Source of the DNA: a candidate division CPR3 bacterium 4484_211
GTDB taxonomy: Bacteria > Patescibacteriota > 4484-211
Direction: 5' to 3'
Assembly: GCA_002084955.1 (NCBI GenBank)
Contig: MZGJ01000010.1
Location: forward strand, 1 to 37,644
DNA: 37,644 bases
Shown in pieces: positions 28,787 through 37,644 of this stretch (within the stretch, counting starts at the first letter, position 1; every line of letters starts with the position of its first letter). A program made the translations under genes and the position numbers. The notes under the pieces are model-generated. The model was not told where the DNA came from. It was given only the letters and a program-made list of their open reading frames with translations, and ran no database searches.

Positions 28787-29911
28787 TCAGATTTCCGGCT
28801 CGGGCACAAAATCCTTGTAATTTTCTTCGGTTATTCTGTAGGTTTTTGCTCCGCCGGAGACGCGCTGTCGGGCGCATTTCCTAACAATTGCTTCTACCAC
28901 ACGGGCAACTGATCTTACTCCGGCGTCGTAGCCTAGAGGGCGGACAATAATTGGCCAGACTGCCTCATCCACGACTACATCGTTTTTATCCATCCCGCTT
29001 ACCAGTAGTTGCTGGGGCAGTAAATAATCTCGGGCGATGATAATTTTCTCTTCATCGTTATAGCCGGGCATTTGAATAACTTCCATACGGTTTAAGACGG
29101 CGTTGGCAATGTTGCGGGTGTTGTTGGCACTGCAGATGAACATGACCGAGGTAAGGTCAAAAGGGTAATTGATAAAGTAGTCGGTGAAGCGGATATTTTG
29201 CTGAGGGTCAAGCAATTCCAGCAGGACGCCCATAATATCAGATCTGACCGATTCTGCAACTCGGTCAATTTCATCTAGAAGAATCACCGGATTTTTAGTT
29301 TGTGCCTGACGCAGAGCTTTAATAATGGCTCCGGGTTCAGCCGTCCGCTCGGTGGCAGGATTGCCTCTTAGCTGGGAAGCGCTGCCCATGCCGCCCATGG
29401 GGATGCGGACAAATTTTCGGTTTAAGGCTTTTGCAATGGAGTGGACAATAGAAGTCTTGCCAACACCGGGCAGACCGACAAAAAGGAGAACAGGGGCTCT
29501 GCCAATGCCTCTTTGATAAAGGTCCTCTAGGGCCTTTTTGTGTTCGGGCCGTTTTTCTGCTTCATTCTGCAGGGCTAAAACAGCAATATACTCTAAAATT
29601 CTTTCTTTAACCACCTGTAAAGAATGGTGGGTGGAGTCTAAAATTTCCTGAGCTTTCTCTAGATCCAAATTGTCTTGGGAAACGGTATTCCAGGGCAGAT
29701 TAGTAATCCAGTCAATGTACCTTACCGTATCGTCCAGAGCCGCATGATACTGAGGAGATTTTATAAGGCGCTGCAGACTAACGATCAACTGTTCTGTTTT
29801 TTCCAAAAGGTTCGGGGGCAAACTTGCTTTACTAACCTGCTGGTAGAGTTGCTGCAGCTCAGAGGGAAGCTTTTGTATATCTGGTTGGGTATCCTTGGAG
29901 GAAGTATCCAT
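28787..29911 (-). CDS. Lon-like AAA+ ATPase lacking LON substrate-binding and protease domains
   Basis: LLFVGLPGVGKTSIVHSIAKAL, ILLDEIDRVAES, FICSANNTRNIANAVLNRMEVIQMPGY; ORF ends soon after the ATPase module. Confidence 0.88.
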   Translation of the reverse strand: MDTSSKDTQPDIQKLPSELQQLYQQVSKASLPPNLLEKTEQLIVSLQRLIKSPQYHAALDDTVRYIDWITNLPWNTVSQDNLDLEKAQEILDSTHHSLQVVKERILEYIAVLALQNEAEKRPEHKKALEDLYQRGIGRAPVLLFVGLPGVGKTSIVHSIAKALNRKFVRIPMGGMGSASQLRGNPATERTAEPGAIIKALRQAQTKNPVILLDEIDRVAESVRSDIMGVLLELLDPQQNIRFTDYFINYPFDLTSVMFICSANNTRNIANAVLNRMEVIQMPGYNDEEKIIIARDYLLPQQLLVSGMDKNDVVVDEAVWPIIVRPLGYDAGVRSVARVVEAIVRKCARQRVSGGAKTYRITEENYKDFVPEPEI

Positions 29912-29962
29912 ATGGGGCTTGTGTAGTTTTTAATATGGCTGGGACATAAATGTCTAGAATCG

Positions 29963-30019
29963 TTGTAGTAGCGCAATTTATTGCGCGCTCTTCGCGCGGA
30001 CTAAAGTCCGCTATTACAG
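29963..30019. repeat. REP-like element with three consecutive short hairpins
   Basis: TTGTAGTAGCGCAATTTATTGCGCGCTCTTCGCGCGGACTAAAGTCCGCTATTACAGG: GCGCAA/TTGCGC, GCGCG/CGCGC, CGGAC/GTCCG. Confidence 0.75.
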
Positions 30020-30059
30020 GCGAAACAGGGAATTATGGTTCAAAATTCAAGAGTCTGGA

Positions 30060-31850
30060 TTACACTTTCTTTGTAACTAAAACTTCTTCTCCTAACATGT
30101 CAATGATTTTAACCGCCACTTTGGTTTTCTTTTTAGGTATTTCAAGTTCATATTCACCTTTGACTAAATCGTTATTCTTTTCTGGCACATCTGAGTAAGC
30201 AATTCTAAACACTTCTCCATTATAATCGGTATCAACTAGCACCACATCAATCATTGACCTAAAGTCTGGGATTTTCTTTCTCAAAAGCCCTGGTTCTAGC
30301 TCCAAGCGCTTGATAATAGTGGGCGAGATAAAGGATTTGATTTTAATCTTAACTTTATTTTTACCCTTCCTTTTAATCTCAACCTCTGCCTTAGACGGCT
30401 CGTAGCTGACAAAATTCTTGTCTTTGAGATCAAAGATAATAAACTGCTTGATTCTTTGCTTGGTTCTGGTATCTTTATAAGGCTGTTTTTTATTCCATTC
30501 TTCAACCCAGGCATCTACTTTTGTTTCTCTTCCTAGACAAATAACTATTACATTTCTGTCTTCATCGGGTCGTTTGTTTAGTTCGTCAACGATAAGCTGA
30601 AGGTCGAGCAAGGTGAGCGGGTGGTTAAAGTCTATAATTTTTACCAGCTCATTAGAGTCTCTAGTGCCGTCAAAGAACGGGTCGGTTTTTGTAGAAGTAA
30701 TACCATATTGCTGGATTGCCAATTCTTTAGCCTCGGTGTGCAAAATCTTCAAATCGTAATTGTTAACTTTGTAAATAGCAAAGGTAGGATATTTCTCATT
30801 TTTGCCCTGATCTTTGATTATCTTTTGAATTCTCTTACTGGTAACTTGAATTGCTCCCTTATTTACATCTACACCAATCCACCGTCTGCCAAGTGCTTGT
30901 GCGGCTACACAAGTTGTTCCAGAACCGACGAAGCAGTCCAATACCAGGCCGTCACTTTCTGCTGAAGCCTTAATGATTCTTTCAAGTAATGTTTCTGGTT
31001 TCTGAGTGGTATAACTTGTCTTTTCAAGTGCGTTTCCCTGGACAGGGTTAATATCACTCCAGACATCTCCTGGGTTTTTACCAGACTTTTCAAGATCTTC
31101 TGCCTCAACTTCATATCTTGCTTCACCTCTCTTTGCTCTGGCTATTGTTTCTGGATTATACGGAACTCTAACAGGGTCTAGGTTGAATTGATACTTATTG
31201 CTTTTTGAGTAAAAAAGAATGTTTTGATGTTTCCTTCCCCATCTTTCTGTCCCACTTGCCCCCATGTAGTAATTCCAGATTAAATCGTTTTGAAGATTGT
31301 CTTCTCCAAAAACTTCGTCCATCAATACTTTAAGGTAATGAACCATTCGGTAATCTAAGTGGACATAAATGCTTCCTGTTTCTGCCAGTAATTCTTTAAG
31401 CAAAATAAGCCTCTCGTACATAAATTGAAAATACTCGTCTCTTTTCCAAATATCCTCGTACATTGTTTGCTGGATGATTGATTCGCTGTCTTCTTCCATT
31501 CTTCCTAAATCTTTCAATCCTCTAAGCTCAACCTTTCGCACATAATCTTTATTGCTGGCAAATGGCGGATCAATATAAACCAGGTCAATTTTACCTCTAA
31601 ATCCTAGTTCAAGAAGAGTGGCTAATACTTCTTTATTGTCTCCATGAAATAGAAGGTTGTGCCAATTTTTCTCCAAGCCATCATATACTGGTGTTTTAAG
31701 CGCGTGATTCTTGCTTTGTGGATCAAAACATTCAATTAACTGTGTGGGGTAGCCTTGAACATGTTCTAAGGGATGTTTACCAACCCAATTAAGCAAAGGT
31801 CTGCCTTTTGGTGTTTGAATTTTAATTGTTTTTTTCTTTTTTTCTGCCAT
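30060..31850 (-). CDS. DNA methyltransferase, type III Mod-like
   Basis: LVYIDPPFASNKDY (DPPF) precedes VLDCFVGSGTTCVAAQALGRRWIGVD; TQKPETLLERI. Confidence 0.93.
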   Translation of the reverse strand: MAEKKKKTIKIQTPKGRPLLNWVGKHPLEHVQGYPTQLIECFDPQSKNHALKTPVYDGLEKNWHNLLFHGDNKEVLATLLELGFRGKIDLVYIDPPFASNKDYVRKVELRGLKDLGRMEEDSESIIQQTMYEDIWKRDEYFQFMYERLILLKELLAETGSIYVHLDYRMVHYLKVLMDEVFGEDNLQNDLIWNYYMGASGTERWGRKHQNILFYSKSNKYQFNLDPVRVPYNPETIARAKRGEARYEVEAEDLEKSGKNPGDVWSDINPVQGNALEKTSYTTQKPETLLERIIKASAESDGLVLDCFVGSGTTCVAAQALGRRWIGVDVNKGAIQVTSKRIQKIIKDQGKNEKYPTFAIYKVNNYDLKILHTEAKELAIQQYGITSTKTDPFFDGTRDSNELVKIIDFNHPLTLLDLQLIVDELNKRPDEDRNVIVICLGRETKVDAWVEEWNKKQPYKDTRTKQRIKQFIIFDLKDKNFVSYEPSKAEVEIKRKGKNKVKIKIKSFISPTIIKRLELEPGLLRKKIPDFRSMIDVVLVDTDYNGEVFRIAYSDVPEKNNDLVKGEYELEIPKKKTKVAVKIIDMLGEEVLVTKKV

Positions 31851-31854
31851 ATAT

Positions 31855-33312
31855 TTATATTAACAAAAAATATTTAAGCGGAACTTTAACAATTTTACCT
31901 TCTATGCCGAGATTACTGCCAGAAATTACCAAACCGTAATCTCCTTTGATTTTCTCAAGTGTCGTTTGAGCTTGTTTTACTCCTTTGTTTCCGTAGCCCA
32001 CCTCAATAGCAATTTTCTTATTTGATAATTTCAGAATAAAATCTGCTCCTCCTTTAGCACTATCATAAAAAGTAGGCGAGGCTAGTTTTTGATTAAATTC
32101 TCGATATAAAGTCAGAGCAATAATATCCTCCAGATATTTTCCTTTATGCTTTCCAAAGGCGCTTTCTCCTTCAACAATGGTTAAAAGTGTGTGCCTGACA
32201 GCGGGCGTCATAAAATGATATTTTGAAGGCTTGCGCACCTTTTTGTAGGTTGAACCATAAGGATAAACCCGAATTAACATCTCCGCCTTTTCCAGGGCTT
32301 CCAGTACATTAATAAGAGTAACCATAGAGATACTCTTCAAGGTGTTAGCTAGACTAGTAATACTTAGCTCGCTGCTTCCTGATACCAACAAAAGAATATT
32401 TTTTATCATTGCCAGGGTGTTAGAATCAAACTTACCCAGCTCAGGTAAGTCTTTTTCAACGATCTTGTCTATTTGTTGATTAGTCAAAATATGAACCCTT
32501 TGTTCGTCCTTAATAGTTAAGGCGTAAGGCATTGTGCCAAATCTTAAATATTTATCAATTTCTAAACTATCTATTCCTAACCAATATTTTCTTACTTGGT
32601 TTTCTAAATCCTTTAAGTTTAAAAAACATTGGTTGGCGTCATGACTATAAAAAAGCACATTTTTTACTGAGTTTTTTAATCCTTTGATCGGAAACTTAAT
32701 TTCTACGGCATTATTCCTGGAAGACTCATATTTAGTCTTAAGCAAGATATATTCGGTAAAGTTCATCGGATATAATCTTTCAAAAATGACCCGCCTGGCT
32801 AAATCGGTTGTTGATTGGAGCGATAAAGCTGAAGAGCCTGTGCAGATGACAAAAACTCTTTTTGATTTGTCATAGAGACTTTTAAGTGCCGCTGCCCATT
32901 TTTTGTCAAAATGGATTTCGTCAATAAAGATAAATAAATCACGGTCTAGTTTTTCAAAACTAGTGCTGAGAATTTTCTGATATTCTTCAAAAACCGAATA
33001 TAAATCCGAGCGAAACTCATTCACTACCTGATCAGCAGAAATGTAAAGCATGTTTTCCGAGTGATGGGGAAAGAGTTTAAGGAATAATTGAGCTAGTAAA
33101 GTTGTTTTTCCTACTCCACGCAAGCCAGGAATGCTTACAATTCTAACTTCCTTCTGTCCATCAATAAAATCTTTTATCAATTTTTCTACTCGAATAAACA
33201 TGTTCCTTGCTAGATATTTGTTGCCCTGTTCATCCTGAGCATATGTTTTAAGCAAAGCAGGAGAACGACTTAATTGATTTTGGAGATATTGGTTAATTAG
33301 TAAACGATTCAT
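31855..33312 (-). CDS. AAA ATPase with DUF4143-like C-terminal domain
   Basis: IPGLRGVGKTTLLAQLFLKL (Walker A), LFIFIDEIHFDKKW (Walker B), CTGSSALSL; C-terminal GGADFILKLSNKKIAIEVG. Confidence 0.87.
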   Translation of the reverse strand: MNRLLINQYLQNQLSRSPALLKTYAQDEQGNKYLARNMFIRVEKLIKDFIDGQKEVRIVSIPGLRGVGKTTLLAQLFLKLFPHHSENMLYISADQVVNEFRSDLYSVFEEYQKILSTSFEKLDRDLFIFIDEIHFDKKWAAALKSLYDKSKRVFVICTGSSALSLQSTTDLARRVIFERLYPMNFTEYILLKTKYESSRNNAVEIKFPIKGLKNSVKNVLFYSHDANQCFLNLKDLENQVRKYWLGIDSLEIDKYLRFGTMPYALTIKDEQRVHILTNQQIDKIVEKDLPELGKFDSNTLAMIKNILLLVSGSSELSITSLANTLKSISMVTLINVLEALEKAEMLIRVYPYGSTYKKVRKPSKYHFMTPAVRHTLLTIVEGESAFGKHKGKYLEDIIALTLYREFNQKLASPTFYDSAKGGADFILKLSNKKIAIEVGYGNKGVKQAQTTLEKIKGDYGLVISGSNLGIEGKIVKVPLKYFLLI

Positions 33313-33348
33313 AATTTGTATATTAATCCACTATTATAGTAATGCTGG

Positions 33349-33376
33349 TTTCTATTATAGTCGACTATAATAGAAA
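33349..33376. promoter_or_regulatory. 28-bp perfect palindrome, predicted operator
   Basis: TTTCTATTATAGTCGACTATAATAGAAA; contains TATAAT on both strands; related CTATTATAGT at 33331-33340. Confidence 0.7.
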
Positions 33377-33425
33377 ATCAAATGCTGATTATTTCCTGTA
33401 ATATCGGTATTTTTTAAGTTAATTT

Positions 33426-36005
33426 CTATTTTCTTTTATAAATCCAGTTAATCACTGGGGTTACTTTGCCAAAGATTGACTCTCCTTCTTCAAGTAGAAG
33501 AAGTTCGTATTTTAGTTTGTTGGGATTGATTTTCTCCAATTTCCTCATTTCCTTCTCAGCTGCTTCATTACGATAAGGTTTTCCTTTGACTTCGACAATA
33601 AGTGATTTGCCATTTTTCTTGCGGATTAAAAAGTCAGGAGTGTAATTATGCCATCCCCCTTTTTCGTCTTTATATTCAAAAACAAAGTCGGTTTTCTCCC
33701 TGTCTGTTAAAGCGCCAGTGTAATAAATGTCCTCAATATCATCAGGGTCTTCTCCTAGTTTAGCCATCATCCGTTCGAAGAAAACTCTTTCATCTTCAGA
33801 GTCAAAATTATAAGGAGTATAGTGGAAGCCAAACAAAGGCATTTGCCCTGACTTCTTTTTGTAATCATCAAGGGGTAAAATATAACCCTTTAATTTGTCC
33901 CGCTTGACCCTAATGGTTGTTACCAGGACTGATTTGCCGTCTTGCTTTTCTTTTTCAAACCCTTCTTTTTTAACTAAAGCCAGCGCTTCTTCTACAGTCT
34001 CACTGATTACCTTGTAGTTGACAACTTGTCTCTCTAACTGCTCCCTAATTAGCTCAAACTCTGCTACAGACATATCTTTGCCTGCATAAAGCTCTGAAAG
34101 TAGCTTAAAGAGCCTAAGAGAGTCTAACCTGTAGGCTTGCGCCAATATGACGGCTGCGGTGTATAAATCAACGATCTTTGCTCCAGATGATAATTCTTCT
34201 TGTCCGACCTCAATTAAAACCCGTTTGCTTTGCCCTTTGGAGAGATCATAAAGAACTTTTGTTTGTTTTTTAATTTCTTTGACTTTGGGCTTGCTTAGTT
34301 TTAATTCTTCTTTTTTCTTTTCTTCGCTTGGTATAAACTTTTGAATGACCTTTTTAATTACCAAAGGTTCAATGTTTATCTTTCTTAAAGTGACATTAAG
34401 TGATAAAACATCTGTTTCTGCCCGATTAATGTCCTCTAGGCTTTCTCCATAGGTTTCTTGAAGTTGTTTATCAAGAGTCGAAACATTATCTCCTGATAAG
34501 TAAATCTTGGCTTTTTTGGTGTTGTTAGGAACTTGGCGCAAGCAGCGACTGGCTGCCTGTAAAACAAAGTTATTGCTGGATTTTAATTTCCTTGCCAGAG
34601 CAGTGGCAAATAAAGAAGGGCAGTTCCAACCTTCAGTGCCTTTATTCACCAGCAAGAAGATTCTGTATGGCAATTTAGGATCATTAACCCGATTATCAAA
34701 TAAATCTTTGATTTCGGGTTTTGATTTGTGGTGAACAGGAAGAATTACTGAAGGGTCAATCCCAAGTGAGACAAGAGTTTGCTCTACGACTGGTTTACTC
34801 TTGTCCAAGTCTTTCCTTTGAGGAAAGTAAATAGCCAGCTTTGCCTTGCTGCCGTCATTGGTTTTAACCTGTTTGTAATTTTCAAAAAAGTCTTTGACCA
34901 CATCAATGATAAAGTCCTTATCAGTAACTTTGTCATAGGCCATAATGTTATTTTTGACATCCTTGAGTATCCCGTCTTCTATCCCTTGAGACAATCCATA
35001 CCAACAGACTACATCTCTTAGAAGCTGTCTTTTGTAATAAGGAGTGCCTGTGGTGTTTACTACCACCATTAGGTTTGTTTTTTCGCTGATATAGTTAATT
35101 GTCTGACGAACCCTTTTTAAACCTTTTTCTAACTTTTGCCCGTAGGTGTGATGGGCTTCATCTGAGAATACTGCCAAATGGGGAAGAGAAGTAATTGTTT
35201 GTAGTCGCAGATTAGCAATCAGTTTTTTTGCCTCCTCCATGCCCAGGCTTAGCTGTCCGTGGATATAAGACTTGGGAATAGAACCTTTTTGCAGTCTGAT
35301 CTTTTCAGTGTTGGTGACAATGACATTAAAACTACTGCCTCTTATAACAGGAATGTCTTTTTCTCCATCTCTGGTATAAGTGAACTTAACATTGGTGATA
35401 AAAAATTTGTAAAAGCGCTTAGGGAGTATTTTGTCGTAGGGAGTCTCTGAGATTTCCCGCAGTGCCCCAAGAATTGTTTTTCCTGGGGCAAACACTAGAG
35501 CATTCTTAACAAAGCCGTTTTCCTCGTTGTATTCCAGCGCCATCGCAAACTCAGTAGCGATGATTGAGGCTATAAGAATAGTCTTGCCTGCTCCCATTGC
35601 CAGAGCAAGAATGTAGCTGGGATATTCTAAATTTAGAGTTTCCCGTAAGCCTTGAAGTTTATATCTTTTTACAAAATCGTCATCTTTTCTAACCTTATCG
35701 ATTATCGACTTTAATCCTCCTCCACTGAGAGCGATTTCTTCTAAATCTTCTTTAGATAGTCTTATTCCTAATGCTTCCAATAGTTCCTTGCCATCAAAGT
35801 ATTCCTTGTAGAGATCGAAGATGTGGGGCGTCTTCTTGATTAAGCGTAAATACCAGTAAGTTTCTAGGGCTTCAAGCTGGGCTTTTCTCAAAAAGCTATT
35901 TTGATTGTATTTCAGGATGGTTGAGATGATTGGGTAGTCGCAAGGGTAATCTTGTTTTCTCCATTCGAGCGTTTCTAGTTTTAATTTTTGGTAAAGATTG
36001 GTCAT
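33426..36005 (-). CDS. Type III restriction endonuclease Res subunit (SF2 helicase plus nuclease)
   Basis: GAGKTILIASIIATEFA, VFSDEAHHTYGQ, TGTPYY, QAASRCLRQV; C-terminal TPDFLIRKKNGKSLIVEVKGK. Confidence 0.92.
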   Translation of the reverse strand: MTNLYQKLKLETLEWRKQDYPCDYPIISTILKYNQNSFLRKAQLEALETYWYLRLIKKTPHIFDLYKEYFDGKELLEALGIRLSKEDLEEIALSGGGLKSIIDKVRKDDDFVKRYKLQGLRETLNLEYPSYILALAMGAGKTILIASIIATEFAMALEYNEENGFVKNALVFAPGKTILGALREISETPYDKILPKRFYKFFITNVKFTYTRDGEKDIPVIRGSSFNVIVTNTEKIRLQKGSIPKSYIHGQLSLGMEEAKKLIANLRLQTITSLPHLAVFSDEAHHTYGQKLEKGLKRVRQTINYISEKTNLMVVVNTTGTPYYKRQLLRDVVCWYGLSQGIEDGILKDVKNNIMAYDKVTDKDFIIDVVKDFFENYKQVKTNDGSKAKLAIYFPQRKDLDKSKPVVEQTLVSLGIDPSVILPVHHKSKPEIKDLFDNRVNDPKLPYRIFLLVNKGTEGWNCPSLFATALARKLKSSNNFVLQAASRCLRQVPNNTKKAKIYLSGDNVSTLDKQLQETYGESLEDINRAETDVLSLNVTLRKINIEPLVIKKVIQKFIPSEEKKKEELKLSKPKVKEIKKQTKVLYDLSKGQSKRVLIEVGQEELSSGAKIVDLYTAAVILAQAYRLDSLRLFKLLSELYAGKDMSVAEFELIREQLERQVVNYKVISETVEEALALVKKEGFEKEKQDGKSVLVTTIRVKRDKLKGYILPLDDYKKKSGQMPLFGFHYTPYNFDSEDERVFFERMMAKLGEDPDDIEDIYYTGALTDREKTDFVFEYKDEKGGWHNYTPDFLIRKKNGKSLIVEVKGKPYRNEAAEKEMRKLEKINPNKLKYELLLLEEGESIFGKVTPVINWIYKRK

Positions 36006-36045
36006 GTTTTATTTTTGCTTTTTAATAAATTCCTTGTAACCAAAA

Positions 36046-37278
36046 TTAGTCGGTTGGGATATCGAAAACTAACACTGTTACAATTAACTCTCGCTCCCTA
36101 TCATTTTTATGATGCATAGCAAACCTAAATCCAGTTTCGGAATTGTAATCCACTTTTCTGACAAAGTTTGGATGAGCCTCAATGATTGCAGGAATTTGCG
36201 ACAACACTCCACTTGTATTTTTATTTCTATTAAAAATTAGAATTGATGTTTTTGTATCTCTCCAGGAAGTATAACCCAGTAGTTGATCGACAGCTTTCTT
36301 GAAGTATTCTTCGCCTCTCCAGAATTTACATTCGGCAATGAAAATGTTTTTATTGTCAACTCTTATCAAAATGTCTGTTTTGCCACCTGCATTAAAAGTT
36401 TCTCCCGTAGCTTGCCCTTCGTATTGCCCATTTAATTGGACTAGGAAATGTGTTCTTAAATCCTCTTCCTCCATGTTTACAAATGCCTTGGGGCTTCGCT
36501 CCATTACAGTGACCATATTAGAAATTATCTGGAGAATATGCTCATATTCTGCTATCTCTACGGTAGGTTCGGGTTTGGAAGGGGACATTGTAGGTTCTGG
36601 CATACGAGGAACAATCTTCCTTTTCACTTCTGGAACAACATAGGTTTGTGGAGCATTCTCCCGTTTCCGTATTGGAAAGCCAAAAGAAGCAGCTAAACCC
36701 TGATCGTTCTTTACTTTCTCTCTTCTAGAGTTAATCCTTGCTCTTATTTTATCTTCTATTTGACTATTGAATTCTGCGACTCCATTTTTGATATTGGTTA
36801 AATAGCTTTTAATACTATTTAACCTTCCTTCAAACGAGGATTTGATTTCTTCGCTTTTGTGTTTTGTTGTTTGGAAGGTAAGGATTAAATCTGTTTCAGT
36901 AACAACGCCTCTTGGGGGATTGAGTGTATAAGTAGAAGGTTTGCAGTTGAACAGGTCTTTATCGCCCTCATAGGGAATATAAAAATCAACTTTTGTGCCA
37001 GTAATGTAAAAAGGTTTGCTTTTATCCCAGATAAGACGATTGGGGTCACCACTAACATCTATTTGAGACTCTTCTTGGCCAACTGTAATTTTATCCTCAT
37101 GCAGCTGGGGGGCTAGTAAAAGATATTTTTCTTTGAAGTAATTAACTAATTTTTCAACATCTGTATTTAGTAGTTTATTTCCATTGATGTCATCAATTTC
37201 ATCGTTCATTGCTTTCTCGTGCGCCTCAATAACTCTGCGTAGATCATATTTAATAAAAAGATAGTCGTTGCTTCTCAT
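36046..37278 (-). CDS. PD-(D/E)XK nuclease-like protein of unknown function, RM-linked
   Basis: C-terminal GGKTDILIRVDNKNIFIAECKFWRGEEYFKKAVDQLLGYTSWRDTKTSILIFNRNK (D...ExK pattern). Confidence 0.75.
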   Translation of the reverse strand: MRSNDYLFIKYDLRRVIEAHEKAMNDEIDDINGNKLLNTDVEKLVNYFKEKYLLLAPQLHEDKITVGQEESQIDVSGDPNRLIWDKSKPFYITGTKVDFYIPYEGDKDLFNCKPSTYTLNPPRGVVTETDLILTFQTTKHKSEEIKSSFEGRLNSIKSYLTNIKNGVAEFNSQIEDKIRARINSRREKVKNDQGLAASFGFPIRKRENAPQTYVVPEVKRKIVPRMPEPTMSPSKPEPTVEIAEYEHILQIISNMVTVMERSPKAFVNMEEEDLRTHFLVQLNGQYEGQATGETFNAGGKTDILIRVDNKNIFIAECKFWRGEEYFKKAVDQLLGYTSWRDTKTSILIFNRNKNTSGVLSQIPAIIEAHPNFVRKVDYNSETGFRFAMHHKNDRERELIVTVLVFDIPTD

Positions 37279-37280
37279 GT

Positions 37281-37478
37281 TTATTTTTTCCTTTTAAGAA
37301 TTGCCTCAATATCTTTAGGATCATAGCGCCTGTCACCGCGCTCATTTACGATGATGGCCTTTAGCTTTCCACTTTTGTCCCAACGCCTCAGTGTCTCGAC
37401 ATGCACATTCAGAACCTCAGCAGCCTGCCTGATCGTTAGTAGTTTTGGTAACTCCGCGAGTTCTAAAAACGACTGCAA
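37281..37478 (-). CDS. Excisionase/MerR-type HTH DNA-binding protein
   Basis: LLTIRQAAEVLNVHVETLRRWDKSGKLKAIIVNERGDRRYDPKDIEAIL; stop lies 2 nt before the next gene's start; true start uncertain. Confidence 0.82.
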   Translation of the reverse strand: MQSFLELAELPKLLTIRQAAEVLNVHVETLRRWDKSGKLKAIIVNERGDRRYDPKDIEAILKRKK

Positions 37479-37535
37479 CCCCTAGAGAAATGTAGTAAGA
37501 TGAACACCTCAACAGAACGAAAGGAAGTGTTCATC

Positions 37536-37644
37536 ATGAATAATTATAGCAAGATTAATCGAAAAGAGCGCGAGTTACTCGAAGAGTGGAAAAGGGAAGG
37601 GCTATCCAACAAAGAATGTGCCCGCAGACTAAGGCGATCTCCCT
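37536..37644 (+). mobile_element. IS30-family transposase, 5' portion (runs off the window)
   Basis: MNNYSKINRKERELLEEWKREGLSNKECARRLRRSP resembles the N-terminal HTH of IS30 transposases; preceded by GATGAACAC...GTGTTCATC inverted repeat (37499-37535). Confidence 0.72.

Overview
This 37.6 kb window looks like a compact bacterial chromosome segment, probably Patescibacteria/CPR (inferred from gene content and diverged families, not proven). It has three parts. (1) A heat-shock chaperone block: hrcA-grpE-dnaK-dnaJ on the minus strand and groES-groEL on the plus strand. (2) A housekeeping/membrane block: RecJ, a Rel-like protein, a solute-binding protein, a GT4 glycosyltransferase, PolX/PHP, a DHH phosphoesterase, a P-type ATPase, RNase J, a truncated type-4 UDG and a Lon-like AAA+ ATPase. 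(3) A right-end defence island on the minus strand: HTH, PD-(D/E)XK-like protein, type III Res, AAA/DUF4143-like ATPase, Mod. An IS30-family element begins at the window's right edge. The most notable observations are: DnaK lacks the near-invariant ~37-residue VPAYF...NEPTAAAL block, and GrpE may have a smaller internal deletion; a 28-bp perfect palindrome sits upstream of the ATPase-Mod pair inside the type III RM locus; the UDG and a C39-like peptidase gene are disrupted; an eroded RAYT/Y1 transposase co-occurs with REP-like hairpin clusters; several enzyme homologues have substituted catalytic residues (receiver domain, Rel HD domain, GT4); and hrcA and groES share a promoter/operator layout. 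No CRISPR array, rRNA or tRNA was recognised.
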